DNA of 33,115 nt from Pseudomonadota bacterium (GCA_023386795.1 JAEWJB010000134.1:1-33115); one strand, 5' to 3'. Numbered from the stretch's first letter, positions 1 through 8,330 are shown. Program-made: numbers and translations. The notes: generated from the sequence alone by a model not told the origin.

Positions 1-77
1 GCGCACACTGTCAAAGAACTTCGGGGCCGGCCTCAGCGCCTTTCCCTTTTCGCTACCGACGTTTCCGTCCGAGCGAG
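1..77 (-). other. rRNA operon 5' leader with boxA-like element (partial)
   Basis: Minus-strand leader downstream of two rRNA-type promoters. At 9-19 the minus strand reads GTTCTTTGACA, resembling the boxA antitermination element that precedes 16S rRNA genes in proteobacteria. No mature rRNA is inside the window; the 16S gene is inferred to lie just beyond base 1, read leftwards. The window ending exactly here suggests a contig broken at a multi-copy rRNA operon (inference). Confidence 0.6.
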
Positions 78-83
78 CCGCCC

Positions 84-111
84 ATTATAGCGGGCTTTTT
101 GCTTCCGTCAA
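84..111 (-). promoter_or_regulatory. Proximal rRNA-type promoter
   Basis: On the minus strand a -35 TTGACG (106-111), a 16-bp spacer and a perfect -10 TATAAT (84-89) are followed by the GC-rich discriminator GGGCGGCTCGCTC. Such a discriminator is typical of stringently controlled rRNA promoters. Transcription would start near 77 and run off the left edge. Confidence 0.75.
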
Positions 112-174
112 CACCTCGTTTCGAGCCATTGACCACTTCAGCGCCCGAAGGCTTTTCCCTGAAGCGAGCCCGCC

Positions 175-202
175 ATCATAGCGGACTTTTTTGATTCGTC
201 AA
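175..202 (-). promoter_or_regulatory. Distal rRNA-type promoter
   Basis: On the minus strand a -35 TTGACG (197-202), a 16-bp spacer and a -10 TATGAT (175-180) are followed by GGCGGGCTCGCTTC. It is a near-copy of the proximal promoter, exactly 91 bp upstream of it. The A-rich spacer, the CCGCTAT core and the GGCTCGCT discriminator are shared, so the two look like a duplicated module. Confidence 0.7.
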
Positions 203-351
203 CCCCGTGTGAAGCTGGAGGCTGACCCTTCGTCCGATCGCCTTGCCTTTTGGCGAAGCCCTCGTGACGGGGGAGGGAAAGTATGGCCCTTCCCTCACCC
301 TTTGGGAAGAGGTTTGTGAAAATTTTTTTACGCGATTGCCGAAGAAGTCGC
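203..351. other. Spacer between tyrS and the rRNA promoters
   Basis: I see no gene here. There is a 7-bp inverted repeat with a 10-nt loop (273-279 and 290-296) but no adjoining T-run, so it is at best a weak terminator for tyrS. An A/T block at 319-331 follows the tyrS stop on its own strand. It lies more than 100 bp from the distal promoter, too far for a classical UP element, but it could be a Fis-type upstream activating site. Confidence 0.4.
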
Positions 352-1563
352 TCAGCCCGCCACAAGCAGTACGCGCGCGAAGTTCCGCTTGCCGATCTGG
401 ATGACACCCTCGAACCCCGGCGCGAGCTGCAGCTGCGGGTCTTCCACCACCTCTCCGGATACCCGCACCGCACGTTCCTTCACCTTGCGCGTGGCTTCCG
501 AATTGCTGGGCGTCAGGCCGGCCGCGGTCAGCAACGCCGCGATACGCAGGCCCTCGGCCGGCACGACCACTTCCTGCAAAGGCAACAGGCTGGTATCGCC
601 CTGCCCGGTCACCACCGCATGCCAGCCGGCGATGGCCTGCTCGGCGGCGGCAGCGTCATGGAAGCGGGTAGCCAATTCGCGCGCCAACCGCAGCTTCACC
701 TCGCGCGGATTCAACTGACCACTCTCCACCTGCGCGCGCAGCGCACGTGCCTCGTCTACGCCGATATCGAAGGACAGCAGCTCGATCCAGCGCCAGGTCA
801 GCTCGTCACCGATCTTCATGGTCTTGGTGACAATGTCGATGGCCGGTTCGCTGATGCCGATGTAGTTGCCCAGCGACTTGGACATCTTGTTGACGCCATC
901 CAGGCCCTCGAGCAACGGCATGGTCAGCACGATCTGCGGCGGCTGGCCATAGTGTTCCTGCAGGCCCCGCCCCATCAGCAGGTTGAACTTCTGGTCGGTG
1001 CCGCCCAGCTCGACGTCGCATTTCAGCGCGACCGAGTCGTAGCCCTGCACCAATGGGTAGAGGAATTCATGGATGGCGATGGACTGCTGCGCAGCGTAGC
1101 GCTTGGCGAAATCGTCGCGCTCCAGCATGCGGGCCACCGTGTGTTGTCCGGCCAGGCGGATCATGTCGGCCGCGGCCATCTGGCCAAACCACTCGGAGTT
1201 GAAGCGCACTTCGGTGCGCTCACGATCCAGCACCTTGAATACCTGCTGCTCGTAGGTACGGGCGTTGGCCAGCACGTCCTCACGGGTCAGCGGCTTGCGG
1301 GTGACGTTCTTACCGGTCGGGTCACCGATCATTCCGGTGAAGTCGCCAATCAGGAAGATGACCTGGTGCCCGAGGTCCTGGAACTGCCGCATCTTGTTGA
1401 GCAGCACGGTGTGGCCCAAGTGCAGGTCCGGGGCAGTAGGATCGAAGCCAGCCTTGATCCGTAGCGGACGGCCGGTCTTGAGGCGGGCCTCCAGCTCTTC
1501 CATCTTCAGGATTTCATCGGCACCACGGCCGATCAGGGCGAGCGATTCAGCGATCGAGGACAA
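352..1563 (-). CDS. tyrS: Tyrosine-tRNA ligase (TyrS)
   Basis: Cytoplasmic class I aminoacyl-tRNA synthetase that activates tyrosine with ATP and charges tRNA-Tyr. The 403-residue product has HLGH (48-51) as its HIGH motif and a perfect KMSKS (226-230). A C-terminal S4 RNA-binding domain (about 340-400) ends the protein. The short catalytic form with the LKIGFDPTAPDLHLGH-like N-terminus places it in the TyrZ-like subgroup common in gammaproteobacteria. The start is a TTG: a GGAG lies 7 nt upstream, and the next Met (21) would cut into the fold. The gene points at an rRNA operon, and candidate promoter boxes lie at 1607-1635. Confidence 0.96.
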   Translation of the reverse strand: MSSIAESLALIGRGADEILKMEELEARLKTGRPLRIKAGFDPTAPDLHLGHTVLLNKMRQFQDLGHQVIFLIGDFTGMIGDPTGKNVTRKPLTREDVLANARTYEQQVFKVLDRERTEVRFNSEWFGQMAAADMIRLAGQHTVARMLERDDFAKRYAAQQSIAIHEFLYPLVQGYDSVALKCDVELGGTDQKFNLLMGRGLQEHYGQPPQIVLTMPLLEGLDGVNKMSKSLGNYIGISEPAIDIVTKTMKIGDELTWRWIELLSFDIGVDEARALRAQVESGQLNPREVKLRLARELATRFHDAAAAEQAIAGWHAVVTGQGDTSLLPLQEVVVPAEGLRIAALLTAAGLTPSNSEATRKVKERAVRVSGEVVEDPQLQLAPGFEGVIQIGKRNFARVLLVAG

Positions 1564-1606
1564 AGCAGGACTCCAGCGGGGATGGCGGCCGTCAAAAACG
1601 TGAACG

Positions 1607-1635
1607 ATGTTAAACGCGAGTTAATGCCGCGCCAA
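1607..1635 (-). promoter_or_regulatory. Candidate tyrS promoter
   Basis: Minus-strand TTGGCG (1630-1635) and TAACAT (1607-1612) are separated by 17 bp, each matching 4 of 6 consensus positions. They sit about 44 bp upstream of the TTG start. The match is plausible but not strong. Confidence 0.35.
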
Positions 1636-1661
1636 GCGAAAACATGAACAGGCTCAATGGT

Positions 1662-1690
1662 TTGACGCGGCTTTGAGGGGTGTCTATGGT
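1662..1690 (+). promoter_or_regulatory. Candidate promoter of the M23 peptidase gene
   Basis: Plus-strand TTGACG (1662-1667) and TATGGT (1685-1690) are separated by an ideal 17-bp spacer. They lie about 45 bp upstream of the ATG at 1735. This is the best sigma-70-like match in the tyrS/peptidase divergent spacer. Confidence 0.5.
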
Positions 1691-1734
1691 ACCGGCGTTT
1701 GCGCTCGTGCTTCGAGCCACCGAGGAACCGATAG

Positions 1735-3162
1735 ATGCAGCATTCCGAGCAGGGCCGTGCGCGCCGCCAGCGCTTCCAGGAACGACTTCACGTCCAACAC
1801 GACTCGGCCTTGCACCAAAGGCTAAGGCAGCATCTTCCCGCCGCGTTCAACCAGCGCTGGACCCGACGCCACTGGATCCACGCCACGCTGTTCACCACCA
1901 TCGGCGCCCTGCTGGCGACCATCGTCCCGGGCTTCTCCAACGCGATCGACGCGCCGCTGGTCACCCATTCCACGCTCGCCCTGCCGCTGCCGCCCTTGCG
2001 GGCCGGCAATCCGCAGGCAATTCCGGGCAGCAACTGGGAGCTGATGCGCATCAAGCCCGGCCAGACCCTGAGCGGCGTGTTCGGCGACCTGGGCATTCCC
2101 AGCACCACGCTGGCGCGCGTGCTGGACCATCCCGGCACCCGTGAAGCGTTGACCCGCCTGCGCCCCGGCGCCGAGCTGGCCTTCGACATGGCCCAGCCGG
2201 GCGAGCTGCGCGCCCTGCGCTTCGACCGAGACGGGAGCCATCGCGTCGAACTGCTGCTCGATGGCGACACCGTGCGCGAGAAAGTCACCGAGCGCGCCAC
2301 CACCGTCCGCACCGTGGTCACCAGCGGCGAGATCACCAGCTCGCTCTACGCCGCCGCCCGCAAGGCGGGCCTGCCGGCCTCGGCCGTGGCGACGATGACC
2401 GACGACATCTTCAAGTACGACATCGACTTCGACAAAGACCTGCAGCCGGGCGACCGTTTCAGCGTGGTCATGGACGAGACCTGGCGCGAGGGCGAGCGCG
2501 TCGACACCAGCAAGATCCTCGCAGCGACCTTCACCACCGGCGGCAAGACCTATACGGGCTTCCGCTTCGAGCGCGGCGGCAAGCCGGCCGAGTACTTCGA
2601 CATCACCGGCCGCCCCTTGAAGAAGAGCTTCATCCGCATGCCGGTGACCTACACCCGCATCAGCTCGACCTACGGCATGCGCAAGCATCCGATCCTGGGC
2701 ACCATCCGCGGCCACAAGGGCATCGACTACGCCGCGCCGACCGGCACGCCGATCATGGCGGCCGGCGATGCGCAGGTGAAGTTCATGGGTACCCAGCGCG
2801 GCTACGGCAACGTGATCATCCTCGACCACGGCAAGGGCTACTCGACCCTGTACGGCCACATGTCGCGCTTCGGCAAGGTGCGCGCCGGCCAGCGCATCAG
2901 CCAGGGCACGGTGATCGGCTACGTTGGCATGACCGGCCTTGCGACCGGCCCGCACCTGCACTACGAATTCCGCGTCAACGGCCAGCAGCGCAACCCGGCC
3001 TCCGTCACCATGCCGCCGCCGACCCCGCTGGGTGGCGCCGAACTGGTTGCCTTCCGCGCGCAGACCGCCCCGGCCATGGCCCGGATCGAGGGCATGGAGA
3101 AGCTGATCTACGCCGACGCCGACACCAAGCCGGCGCAGGCCAAAGGCAAGGGCAAGGGCTGA
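1735..3162 (+). CDS. Membrane-anchored M23 family metallopeptidase (MepM-like)
   Basis: Predicted zinc endopeptidase cutting peptidoglycan cross-links in the periplasm, as in the MepM/YebA group. The 475-residue product has a basic cytoplasmic N-terminus and one membrane segment (about 47-67). An OapA/LysM-like region follows (about 96-150), then a linker domain and a C-terminal LytM domain. The LytM zinc motifs are intact: H327 and D331 in GHKGID, and HLH at 407-409. The Lys/Gly-rich tail (KGKGKG) is unusual but harmless-looking. A GAGGA sits upstream of the ATG. It precedes anmK, which recycles wall fragments, so the pair fits murein turnover. Specificity (D,D or D,L) cannot be read from sequence. 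Confidence 0.92.
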   Translation: MQHSEQGRARRQRFQERLHVQHDSALHQRLRQHLPAAFNQRWTRRHWIHATLFTTIGALLATIVPGFSNAIDAPLVTHSTLALPLPPLRAGNPQAIPGSNWELMRIKPGQTLSGVFGDLGIPSTTLARVLDHPGTREALTRLRPGAELAFDMAQPGELRALRFDRDGSHRVELLLDGDTVREKVTERATTVRTVVTSGEITSSLYAAARKAGLPASAVATMTDDIFKYDIDFDKDLQPGDRFSVVMDETWREGERVDTSKILAATFTTGGKTYTGFRFERGGKPAEYFDITGRPLKKSFIRMPVTYTRISSTYGMRKHPILGTIRGHKGIDYAAPTGTPIMAAGDAQVKFMGTQRGYGNVIILDHGKGYSTLYGHMSRFGKVRAGQRISQGTVIGYVGMTGLATGPHLHYEFRVNGQQRNPASVTMPPPTPLGGAELVAFRAQTAPAMARIEGMEKLIYADADTKPAQAKGKGKG

Positions 3163-3190
3163 TTGCCGCCCTTCCCAGCGACACGCATTG

Positions 3191-3220
3191 ACGGCGCCCT
3201 TCCCGGGCGCCGTATCTTTA
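3191..3220 (+). terminator. Hairpin between the peptidase gene and anmK
   Basis: A perfect 9-bp stem (ACGGCGCCC / GGGCGCCGT, 3191-3213) with a TTCCC loop is followed by ATCTTTATCC, a weak U-tract. It is probably a partial intrinsic terminator, leaving some read-through to anmK possible. Confidence 0.5.
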
Positions 3221-3245
3221 TCCGCTTTCCGCAGCAGAGATCCAC

Positions 3246-4382
3246 ATGGCGGCGCTTTCCGACGGCACTCCCCTCTACATCGGCCTGATGTCCGGCACCA
3301 GCGCGGACGGCATCGACGCCGCGCTGGTGGCCTTCCCCGAGGGCGACGCCGATGGCCCGCGCTGCCAGCTGCTGGCTGGCCACACGCACCCTTGGGAGCC
3401 GTCCCTGCGCGCCGCGCTCGTGGCGCTGGGCGAAGGGGGCAACAGCGGCTCGCTGGACGAACTGGGCGACCTCGATGCCCGCGTGGGAATCGCCTTCGCC
3501 GAAGCCGCCCAGGCGTTGCTCCGACAGCACGGCATCGCGACCGCGCAGGTTCGCGCGATCGGGTCCCACGGCCAGACCGTTCGCCACCGACCCCAGGCCA
3601 CGCCGGCCTTCACCTGGCAAATGGGCGATGCCAACCGCATCGCCGAACTGACCGGCATCACCACCGTGGCCGATTTCCGTCGCCGCGACGTCGCCGCCGG
3701 CGGACAAGGCGCGCCCCTCATGCCGGCCTTCCACGTTGCGATGCTCGGCAGCGCTGACGAGGACCGTGCCGTGCTCAACCTGGGCGGCATCGGGAACCTC
3801 ACGTTGATTCCGCATGCCGGGGAAGTCCGCGGCTTCGATACCGGCCCGGCCAACGCCTTGATGGACAGCTGGTGCCAGCGTCATACCGGTCAACCGTTCG
3901 ACGCCGATGGCGCGTTCGCCGCCGGCGGTCAGGCGCGCCCGGAGCTGTTGGCACAATGGCTGGCCGATCCGTGGTTCCGCCTGCCCCCGCCCAAGAGCAC
4001 CGGGCGCGAGCAGTTCCACCTGGAATGGGCGTTGGCCGCGCCGGCCGCCGCAGGCACTTCGGCTGCGGACCTTCAGGCCACCTTGCTGGCGCTGACCGTG
4101 GAGACCGTCGCCCAAGCGTTGCTCACCCACCAGCCCGGCACCGCGCGCGTGCTGGTGTGCGGCGGTGGGGTGCGCAATCCGGTACTGATGGCCGCGCTGG
4201 CGGCGCGTCTACCGCAGGTGGGCGTGGAGTCCAGCCATGCCCATGGCCTGGACCCGGATTACATGGAGGCGATGGGTTTTGCCTGGCTGGCGGCACAGAC
4301 GCTTTCGGCGCGCCCGGGCAATCTTCCATCGGTCAGTGGCGCGCGCGGTCCGCGCATCCTCGGGGCCATCCACCCCGCCTGA
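3246..4382 (+). CDS. anmK: Anhydro-N-acetylmuramic acid kinase (AnmK)
   Basis: Cytoplasmic kinase that opens and phosphorylates 1,6-anhydro-MurNAc to MurNAc-6-phosphate during peptidoglycan recycling. The 378 residues match the family length. MSGTSADGID (15-24) is the ATP-binding signature near the N-terminus. NLGGIGNLT and GFDTGPANALMD lie mid-protein, and VCGGGVRNP lies in the C-terminal lobe. It follows the M23 peptidase by 83 bp with a hairpin between, and an AmpG-type permease lies 1.6 kb on. It ends 5 bp short of the convergent RHH gene, with no room for a separate terminator. Confidence 0.96.
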   Translation: MAALSDGTPLYIGLMSGTSADGIDAALVAFPEGDADGPRCQLLAGHTHPWEPSLRAALVALGEGGNSGSLDELGDLDARVGIAFAEAAQALLRQHGIATAQVRAIGSHGQTVRHRPQATPAFTWQMGDANRIAELTGITTVADFRRRDVAAGGQGAPLMPAFHVAMLGSADEDRAVLNLGGIGNLTLIPHAGEVRGFDTGPANALMDSWCQRHTGQPFDADGAFAAGGQARPELLAQWLADPWFRLPPPKSTGREQFHLEWALAAPAAAGTSAADLQATLLALTVETVAQALLTHQPGTARVLVCGGGVRNPVLMAALAARLPQVGVESSHAHGLDPDYMEAMGFAWLAAQTLSARPGNLPSVSGARGPRILGAIHPA

Positions 4383-4387
4383 CGCGT

Positions 4388-4615
4388 TCAGAAGCTGCCG
4401 CCGGTCGGCAGCAATTTCAACGCGGCGATCGCGTCGGCCAGCGCATCCACTTCCGGGTGCCCGAAGCCGCCGTTGACCTCGTGCTCGCAGGCGAACAATC
4501 CCTGCTCGATGAGGTTGATCACCGTCTGGTGCTGCGTCCAGCCGCGCGCCACCGAGATACGCCGGATACGGTCGACCAGCATCGGATCGATGTCGCGCAG
4601 AACCAGATCGGTCAT
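4388..4615 (-). CDS. Small ribbon-helix-helix (FitA-like) protein
   Basis: Product of 75 residues. The first 40 fit a ribbon-helix-helix fold: a beta strand (DLVLRDID), helix (PMLVDRIRRISVARG), turn and helix (TQHQTVINLIEQGLF), as in Arc/FitA-type DNA-binding proteins. The C-terminal part (about 45-75) is acidic to neutral and not recognised. I chose the ATG at 4615 because GGGGAG lies just before it; a GTG 15 bases upstream is also in frame but would overlap that site. No toxin gene adjoins, so a toxin-antitoxin role is not supported. It may autoregulate or regulate the AmpG-like gene upstream (inference). Confidence 0.75.
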   Translation of the reverse strand: MTDLVLRDIDPMLVDRIRRISVARGWTQHQTVINLIEQGLFACEHEVNGGFGHPEVDALADAIAALKLLPTGGSF

Positions 4616-4681
4616 TTCACTCCCCAACACGCGTGCTCGAGGATCCCCCGGGGCGCATCATCGGCAAGTCCGTGCCAGCTT

Positions 4682-6004
4682 TCAATCCGCCGGCGGGGCA
4701 GCCGGCGTCGCCACCGGGTCGACGATCCGGCGCCACAGCCAGGCCAGCAACAGCAGGGTCGGGACAACCGTCAGCGCGCTGAGGATGAAGAAGGTCGAGT
4801 ACGAACTGGCCTCGACGATATAACCCGACACCCCACCGACGAACTTGCCCGGCAGGTTGGCCAGCGATACCAGCAGGCCGTACTGGGTCGCGGTGAAGTT
4901 GCGGTCCGTCAGCGAGGACATGAAGGCCACCAGCACCACGCCGGCGAAGCCCTGGAACAGGTTGTCGGCCGACAGCGCGGCGTAGAACGTCCACAACTGG
5001 CCGGGATGCTGGGCCATGAGCAGGAACGCCAGGTTGGACAGCGCCACGCCGAGCGCGGCCACCAGCAGCATGCGCCGGAAGCCGAAGGCCGCCACCGCCG
5101 CGCCGCCGGCGAACGCGCCCACCACCCCCATCCACACGCCGAACAGCTTGGAGACGGTGGCGATATCGGCCTTGGTGAAGCCCGAATCGAGGTAGAACGG
5201 GCCGGCCATCACGCCAATCACCTGGTCGGGGAACTTGAAGAATCCGACGAACAGCAGCAGCGCCAGCGCCACGGCCGGGCCGTTGTGCGAGAAGAAGCTG
5301 CTGATCGGCTGCCAGAACGCGCCGATGAAATCGATGCGGCGTTCCACCGTGGCTTCCGGGATGGCCGGCTCGCGGCACACCAGCGTAGCCAGGATCGGCA
5401 GCAGCATCAGGCCGGACATCGCCATGTAGGCCCAGCGCCAGTCGCTGAACTGTGCCAGGTAGAGCGCACCTGCGCCGCCCACGATCAGCCCGATGCGGTA
5501 ACCCAGGATGTAGGTCGCGGCCAGGGCGGCCTGGGCGCTTTCCGAGGCGATCTCGATGCGGTAGGCGTCCACCACCGAATCCTGCGTGGCGCCCATGAAC
5601 GAGGCGAACAGCACCCAGCCCACCAAACCGGCCACGCCCAGCTCAGGACGCGAGAACGCCAGCGCGAACAACGCCACGGTGACGCCGACCTGCGACAGCA
5701 GCAGCCATGACCGCCGCCGTCCCATGAAGCCCAGCAGCGGGAACGCATGGCGGTCCAGCAGCGGCGCCCACAGGAACTTCAGCAGGTAAAAGAAACTCGC
5801 CAGGCTGATCAGCCCGATGCTGTGCAGGTCCATGCCGACATCGCGCAGGCGCGTGGACAAGGTTTGCGAGGCGATCAGCAGGAACGGCAAGCCGCTGCCG
5901 AAGCCGAGCAGCGCCAGCGTGCCCGCCGACGGCGTGGCGAAGGCGCGGCGGATGCCGGCCCAGCCCTTGTAGGACGCCGGCGTGCCGGCGGGCGCCGGGC
6001 TCAC
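4682..6004 (-). CDS. ampG: AmpG-type MFS permease
   Basis: Inner-membrane transporter of the AmpG group, which imports GlcNAc-anhydro-MurNAc peptides released by lytic transglycosylases. The 440-residue product has about 12 hydrophobic segments. N-terminal motifs are typical: FGSGLPFLLIASQTLSTRL, a FYLLKFLWAPLLDR stretch and MGRRRSWLL in the first cytoplasmic loop. E. coli AmpG is longer (491, extra helices). The start is a GTG overlapping the TGA of the exonuclease III gene (GTGA), implying translational coupling. In-frame sequence upstream of it is the shadow of that gene. AnmK nearby supports a recycling role; another substrate remains possible. Confidence 0.85.
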   Translation of the reverse strand: MSPAPAGTPASYKGWAGIRRAFATPSAGTLALLGFGSGLPFLLIASQTLSTRLRDVGMDLHSIGLISLASFFYLLKFLWAPLLDRHAFPLLGFMGRRRSWLLLSQVGVTVALFALAFSRPELGVAGLVGWVLFASFMGATQDSVVDAYRIEIASESAQAALAATYILGYRIGLIVGGAGALYLAQFSDWRWAYMAMSGLMLLPILATLVCREPAIPEATVERRIDFIGAFWQPISSFFSHNGPAVALALLLFVGFFKFPDQVIGVMAGPFYLDSGFTKADIATVSKLFGVWMGVVGAFAGGAAVAAFGFRRMLLVAALGVALSNLAFLLMAQHPGQLWTFYAALSADNLFQGFAGVVLVAFMSSLTDRNFTATQYGLLVSLANLPGKFVGGVSGYIVEASSYSTFFILSALTVVPTLLLLAWLWRRIVDPVATPAAPPAD

Positions 6005-6801
6005 AGGTCGTAGTCCACGGTGAACGGTGCGTGGTCGGAGAATCGCTGCTCGCGGTAGATCGAACACCCTCGCAGCCGCTCCCGCAGGCCCGGGGTGGTG
6101 AACTGGTAGTCGATGCGCCAACCCACGTTGTTGGCGCGCGCCGCGCCGCGGTTGCTCCACCAGGTGTAGTCCTCGCCCTGCGGGTGCAACACGCGATAGG
6201 CATCGACCCAGCCGCGGCCCTGGCCATGGTCGGCCTCGTCCGCAAGGTCCGCGCACAGGCCATTGAGCCAGTCGCGCTCGGGCGGCAGGCAGCCGGAATT
6301 CTTCTGGTTGAACTTCCAGTTCTTGATGTCCAGGGCCGAGCGCACGATGTTCCAGTCACCGCACAGCACGTACTGGCGGTCGCTGGCCAGCCATTGGGCC
6401 AAGGTCGGGCGCAGCCATTGCATCACCTTGAACTTGAAGTCCTGGCGCAGCTCGCCCGAGGAACCGGACGGGATATAGAACGACACCACGCTCAGGTTGC
6501 CGTAGCGCGCCTCGATATAGCGGCCTTCCTCGTCGAACTCGGCCCAGCCCAGCGCGGTGCGTATTTCGTCCGGCTCGCGACGGCTGTAGATCGCCACGCC
6601 GCTGTAGCCTTTCTTGGTGGTGGCATCGCGGAACCAGGCGCGGTAGCCGGCGGGCAGGAACTGTGGCCCGGCCAACTGGTGTTCCTGTGCCTTGGTCTCC
6701 TGGACGCAGAGCACGTCGGCCTCCTGCGCGGAGAACCAGTCGAAGAAGCCCTTGGAGGCGGCCGATCGCAGGCCGTTGGCGTTGAAGCTGATGATGCGCA
6801 T
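6001..6801 (-). CDS. xthA: Exodeoxyribonuclease III (XthA family)
   Basis: Mg-dependent AP endonuclease and 3'-5' exonuclease of base-excision repair, 266 residues as in the family. Motifs in order: NANGLRSA (7-14), VQETK with the metal ligand E35, GYSGVAIYSR, CGDWNIV, NNVGWRIDYQF and the terminal SDHAPFTVDYDL carrying the catalytic Asp-His pair. The ATG at 6801 gives the family N-terminus MRIISFNANG; a TTG 39 bases upstream adds a non-homologous stretch. No clear Shine-Dalgarno is seen. The gene diverges from pyrE (109 bp between) and overlaps the downstream permease by 4 bases. Confidence 0.95.
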   Translation of the reverse strand: MRIISFNANGLRSAASKGFFDWFSAQEADVLCVQETKAQEHQLAGPQFLPAGYRAWFRDATTKKGYSGVAIYSRREPDEIRTALGWAEFDEEGRYIEARYGNLSVVSFYIPSGSSGELRQDFKFKVMQWLRPTLAQWLASDRQYVLCGDWNIVRSALDIKNWKFNQKNSGCLPPERDWLNGLCADLADEADHGQGRGWVDAYRVLHPQGEDYTWWSNRGAARANNVGWRIDYQFTTPGLRERLRGCSIYREQRFSDHAPFTVDYDL

Positions 6802-6910
6802 GGGGTGCCGGATGCGGGAAACCGCTAAAGCGTACCCCAACCCACCCTCGACCCCGAGCCGCCGCCGGAGCCGCTATCCTCTGCGTCCCCGCATCTCCGT
6901 TTCGAGCCCG

Positions 6911-7570
6911 ATGAAAAACCACCGGCAGCGCTTCCTCGACCTGGCCCTTGGCGCCGACGCCCTGCGCTTTGGCGAGTTCACCCTCAAGTCGGGCCGTTTG
7001 AGCCCGTACTTCTTCAATGCCGGCCGTTTCGATTCGGGCGCGCGCACCGCCGCCCTGGCCGCGTGCTACGCCGACGCCATCGAGGACGCCGGGCTGGATT
7101 TCGACCTGGTGTTCGGCCCGGCCTACAAGGGCATTCCGCTGGCCACCGCGCTGGCCTGCGAGTTCGCGCGCCGCGGCCGCGACCTGCCGCTGGCGTTCAA
7201 CCGCAAGGAAGCCAAGGACCACGGCGAGGGCGGCACGCTGATCGGCGCCCCGCTGGCCGGCCGCAAGGTGCTGATCGTGGACGACGTGATCACCGCCGGC
7301 ACCGCCATCCGTGAGGCATTGGGCATCATTCGCCAGGCCGGGGGCATCCCGGCGGCGATCGTGGTGGCGCTGGACCGCCAGGAGATCGCCTCCGAGCAGG
7401 ATCGCCGCTCCGCCGCGCAGGCCGTGGCGGCTGAGGCGGGCATTCCCGTCGTGGCCGTGGCCAACCTGGGCGACCTGCTTGCATTTGCCGATGGAAACCC
7501 GGAACTTGTCGGCTTCCGCGCACCGCTGCTGGCCTACCGCGCCCGCTACGGTACCGACACATCGGGCTGA
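6911..7570 (+). CDS. pyrE: Orotate phosphoribosyltransferase (PyrE)
   Basis: Makes orotidine 5'-phosphate from orotate and PRPP in pyrimidine biosynthesis. The 219-residue product carries FTLKSGRLSPYFFNAG near the N-terminus, FGPAYKGIPL, FNRKEAKDHGEGG (the flexible catalytic loop) and the PRPP-binding VLIVDDVITAGTA with Asp124-Asp125. The ATG at 6911 gives the family N-terminus. No pyrimidine attenuator hairpin is apparent in the 109-bp leader. A periplasmic protein gene follows after 19 bp, probably co-transcribed. Confidence 0.96.
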   Translation: MKNHRQRFLDLALGADALRFGEFTLKSGRLSPYFFNAGRFDSGARTAALAACYADAIEDAGLDFDLVFGPAYKGIPLATALACEFARRGRDLPLAFNRKEAKDHGEGGTLIGAPLAGRKVLIVDDVITAGTAIREALGIIRQAGGIPAAIVVALDRQEIASEQDRRSAAQAVAAEAGIPVVAVANLGDLLAFADGNPELVGFRAPLLAYRARYGTDTSG

Positions 7571-7589
7571 GGACAGTCAGGGGGCTGCC

Positions 7590-8261
7590 ATGATGCCGAA
7601 CACCAGAAAAGCGATGCTGGGCATCGCAGCGCTAGCCGTGCTCTCGCTGCACGCGCACGCCGCGCAGCCGGCGAAGAAGAAATCCAATACGCCGGTCACG
7701 CCGAAGAAGCTGTATTGCTGGGACCAGAACGGCCAGCGCACCTGCAGCGACACCCTGCCGTCGGAGGCGGTGAACCAGGCGCGCGACGAGATCAATGCCA
7801 GCAACGGCATGCGCAGCGCCGAGATCGACCGCGCCCTCAATGCCGACGAACGTGCCGTGGCCGCCGCCGCGGCCGCGCAGCAGCAGGCGGACCTGGCGGC
7901 CGAGGCGACCCGCAAGCGCACTGACCAGGCCTTGCTGACCACCTTCCAGAGCGAGGATGACCTGCGGCGGGTGTTCGCCGAGCGCACCGCGCTGATCGAC
8001 AACAACGTGCAGACCGCGCGCTACAACGTCGCCAGCCTGCGCGAGGGCCTGGTCAGCCTGCTACGCGACGCCGGCAACCGCGAGCTGGCCGGGCAGAAGG
8101 TGCCGGACAAGCTGGCCGGAGACATCCAGAAGCGCCACAACGAACTGCTCTGGCAGCAACGCCTGCAAGCCAGTTTCGAGCGCCAGCGCGTGGAGCTCGA
8201 TGGCGAGATCGAGCAGATCCTGCAGCGATACCGCGCCATGCGCGCGCCCGCCGGGGCCTGA
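7590..8261 (+). CDS. Periplasmic DUF4124-like protein with coiled coil
   Basis: Exported protein of 223 residues and unknown function. A signal peptide (about 1-25, ending HAHA/A) is followed by a Lys/Pro linker. A DUF4124-type segment (about 41-57) has YCWDQNGQRTCSD with two cysteines (C43, C52), possibly disulfide-bonded. The rest is Ala/Gln/Glu/Arg-rich and helical, predicted coiled coil (about 60-215). AGGGGG precedes a double ATG; either Met could start. It sits 19 bp after pyrE and before a strong terminator, so it is likely the last gene of that transcript. Confidence 0.85.
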   Translation: MMPNTRKAMLGIAALAVLSLHAHAAQPAKKKSNTPVTPKKLYCWDQNGQRTCSDTLPSEAVNQARDEINASNGMRSAEIDRALNADERAVAAAAAAQQQADLAAEATRKRTDQALLTTFQSEDDLRRVFAERTALIDNNVQTARYNVASLREGLVSLLRDAGNRELAGQKVPDKLAGDIQKRHNELLWQQRLQASFERQRVELDGEIEQILQRYRAMRAPAGA

Positions 8262-8276
8262 TCCCGGCGGCGGGGC

Positions 8277-8307
8277 AAAAAAAGGGCGGCCATCGGCCGC
8301 CCTTTTT
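8277..8307. terminator. Bidirectional intrinsic terminator
   Basis: A perfect 8-bp stem GGGCGGCC / GGCCGCCC (8284-8291, 8295-8302) with an ATC loop is preceded by seven A and followed by five T. It can stop the pyrE transcript on the plus strand and the algC-like transcript (ending at 8331) on the minus strand. Confidence 0.9.
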
Positions 8308-8330
8308 CGTATCCCGAAGGCATCACGGCA

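Noticed and set aside
4388..4615. A toxin-antitoxin pair built on the ribbon-helix-helix protein
   Set aside because: No PIN, RelE or other toxin-like open frame adjoins it. The neighbours are anmK and a permease gene.
3872..5710. A 612-codon plus-strand frame running from inside anmK through the AmpG-like gene
   Set aside because: It crosses a real gene boundary and is antisense to the permease; its composition is typical of a shadow frame.
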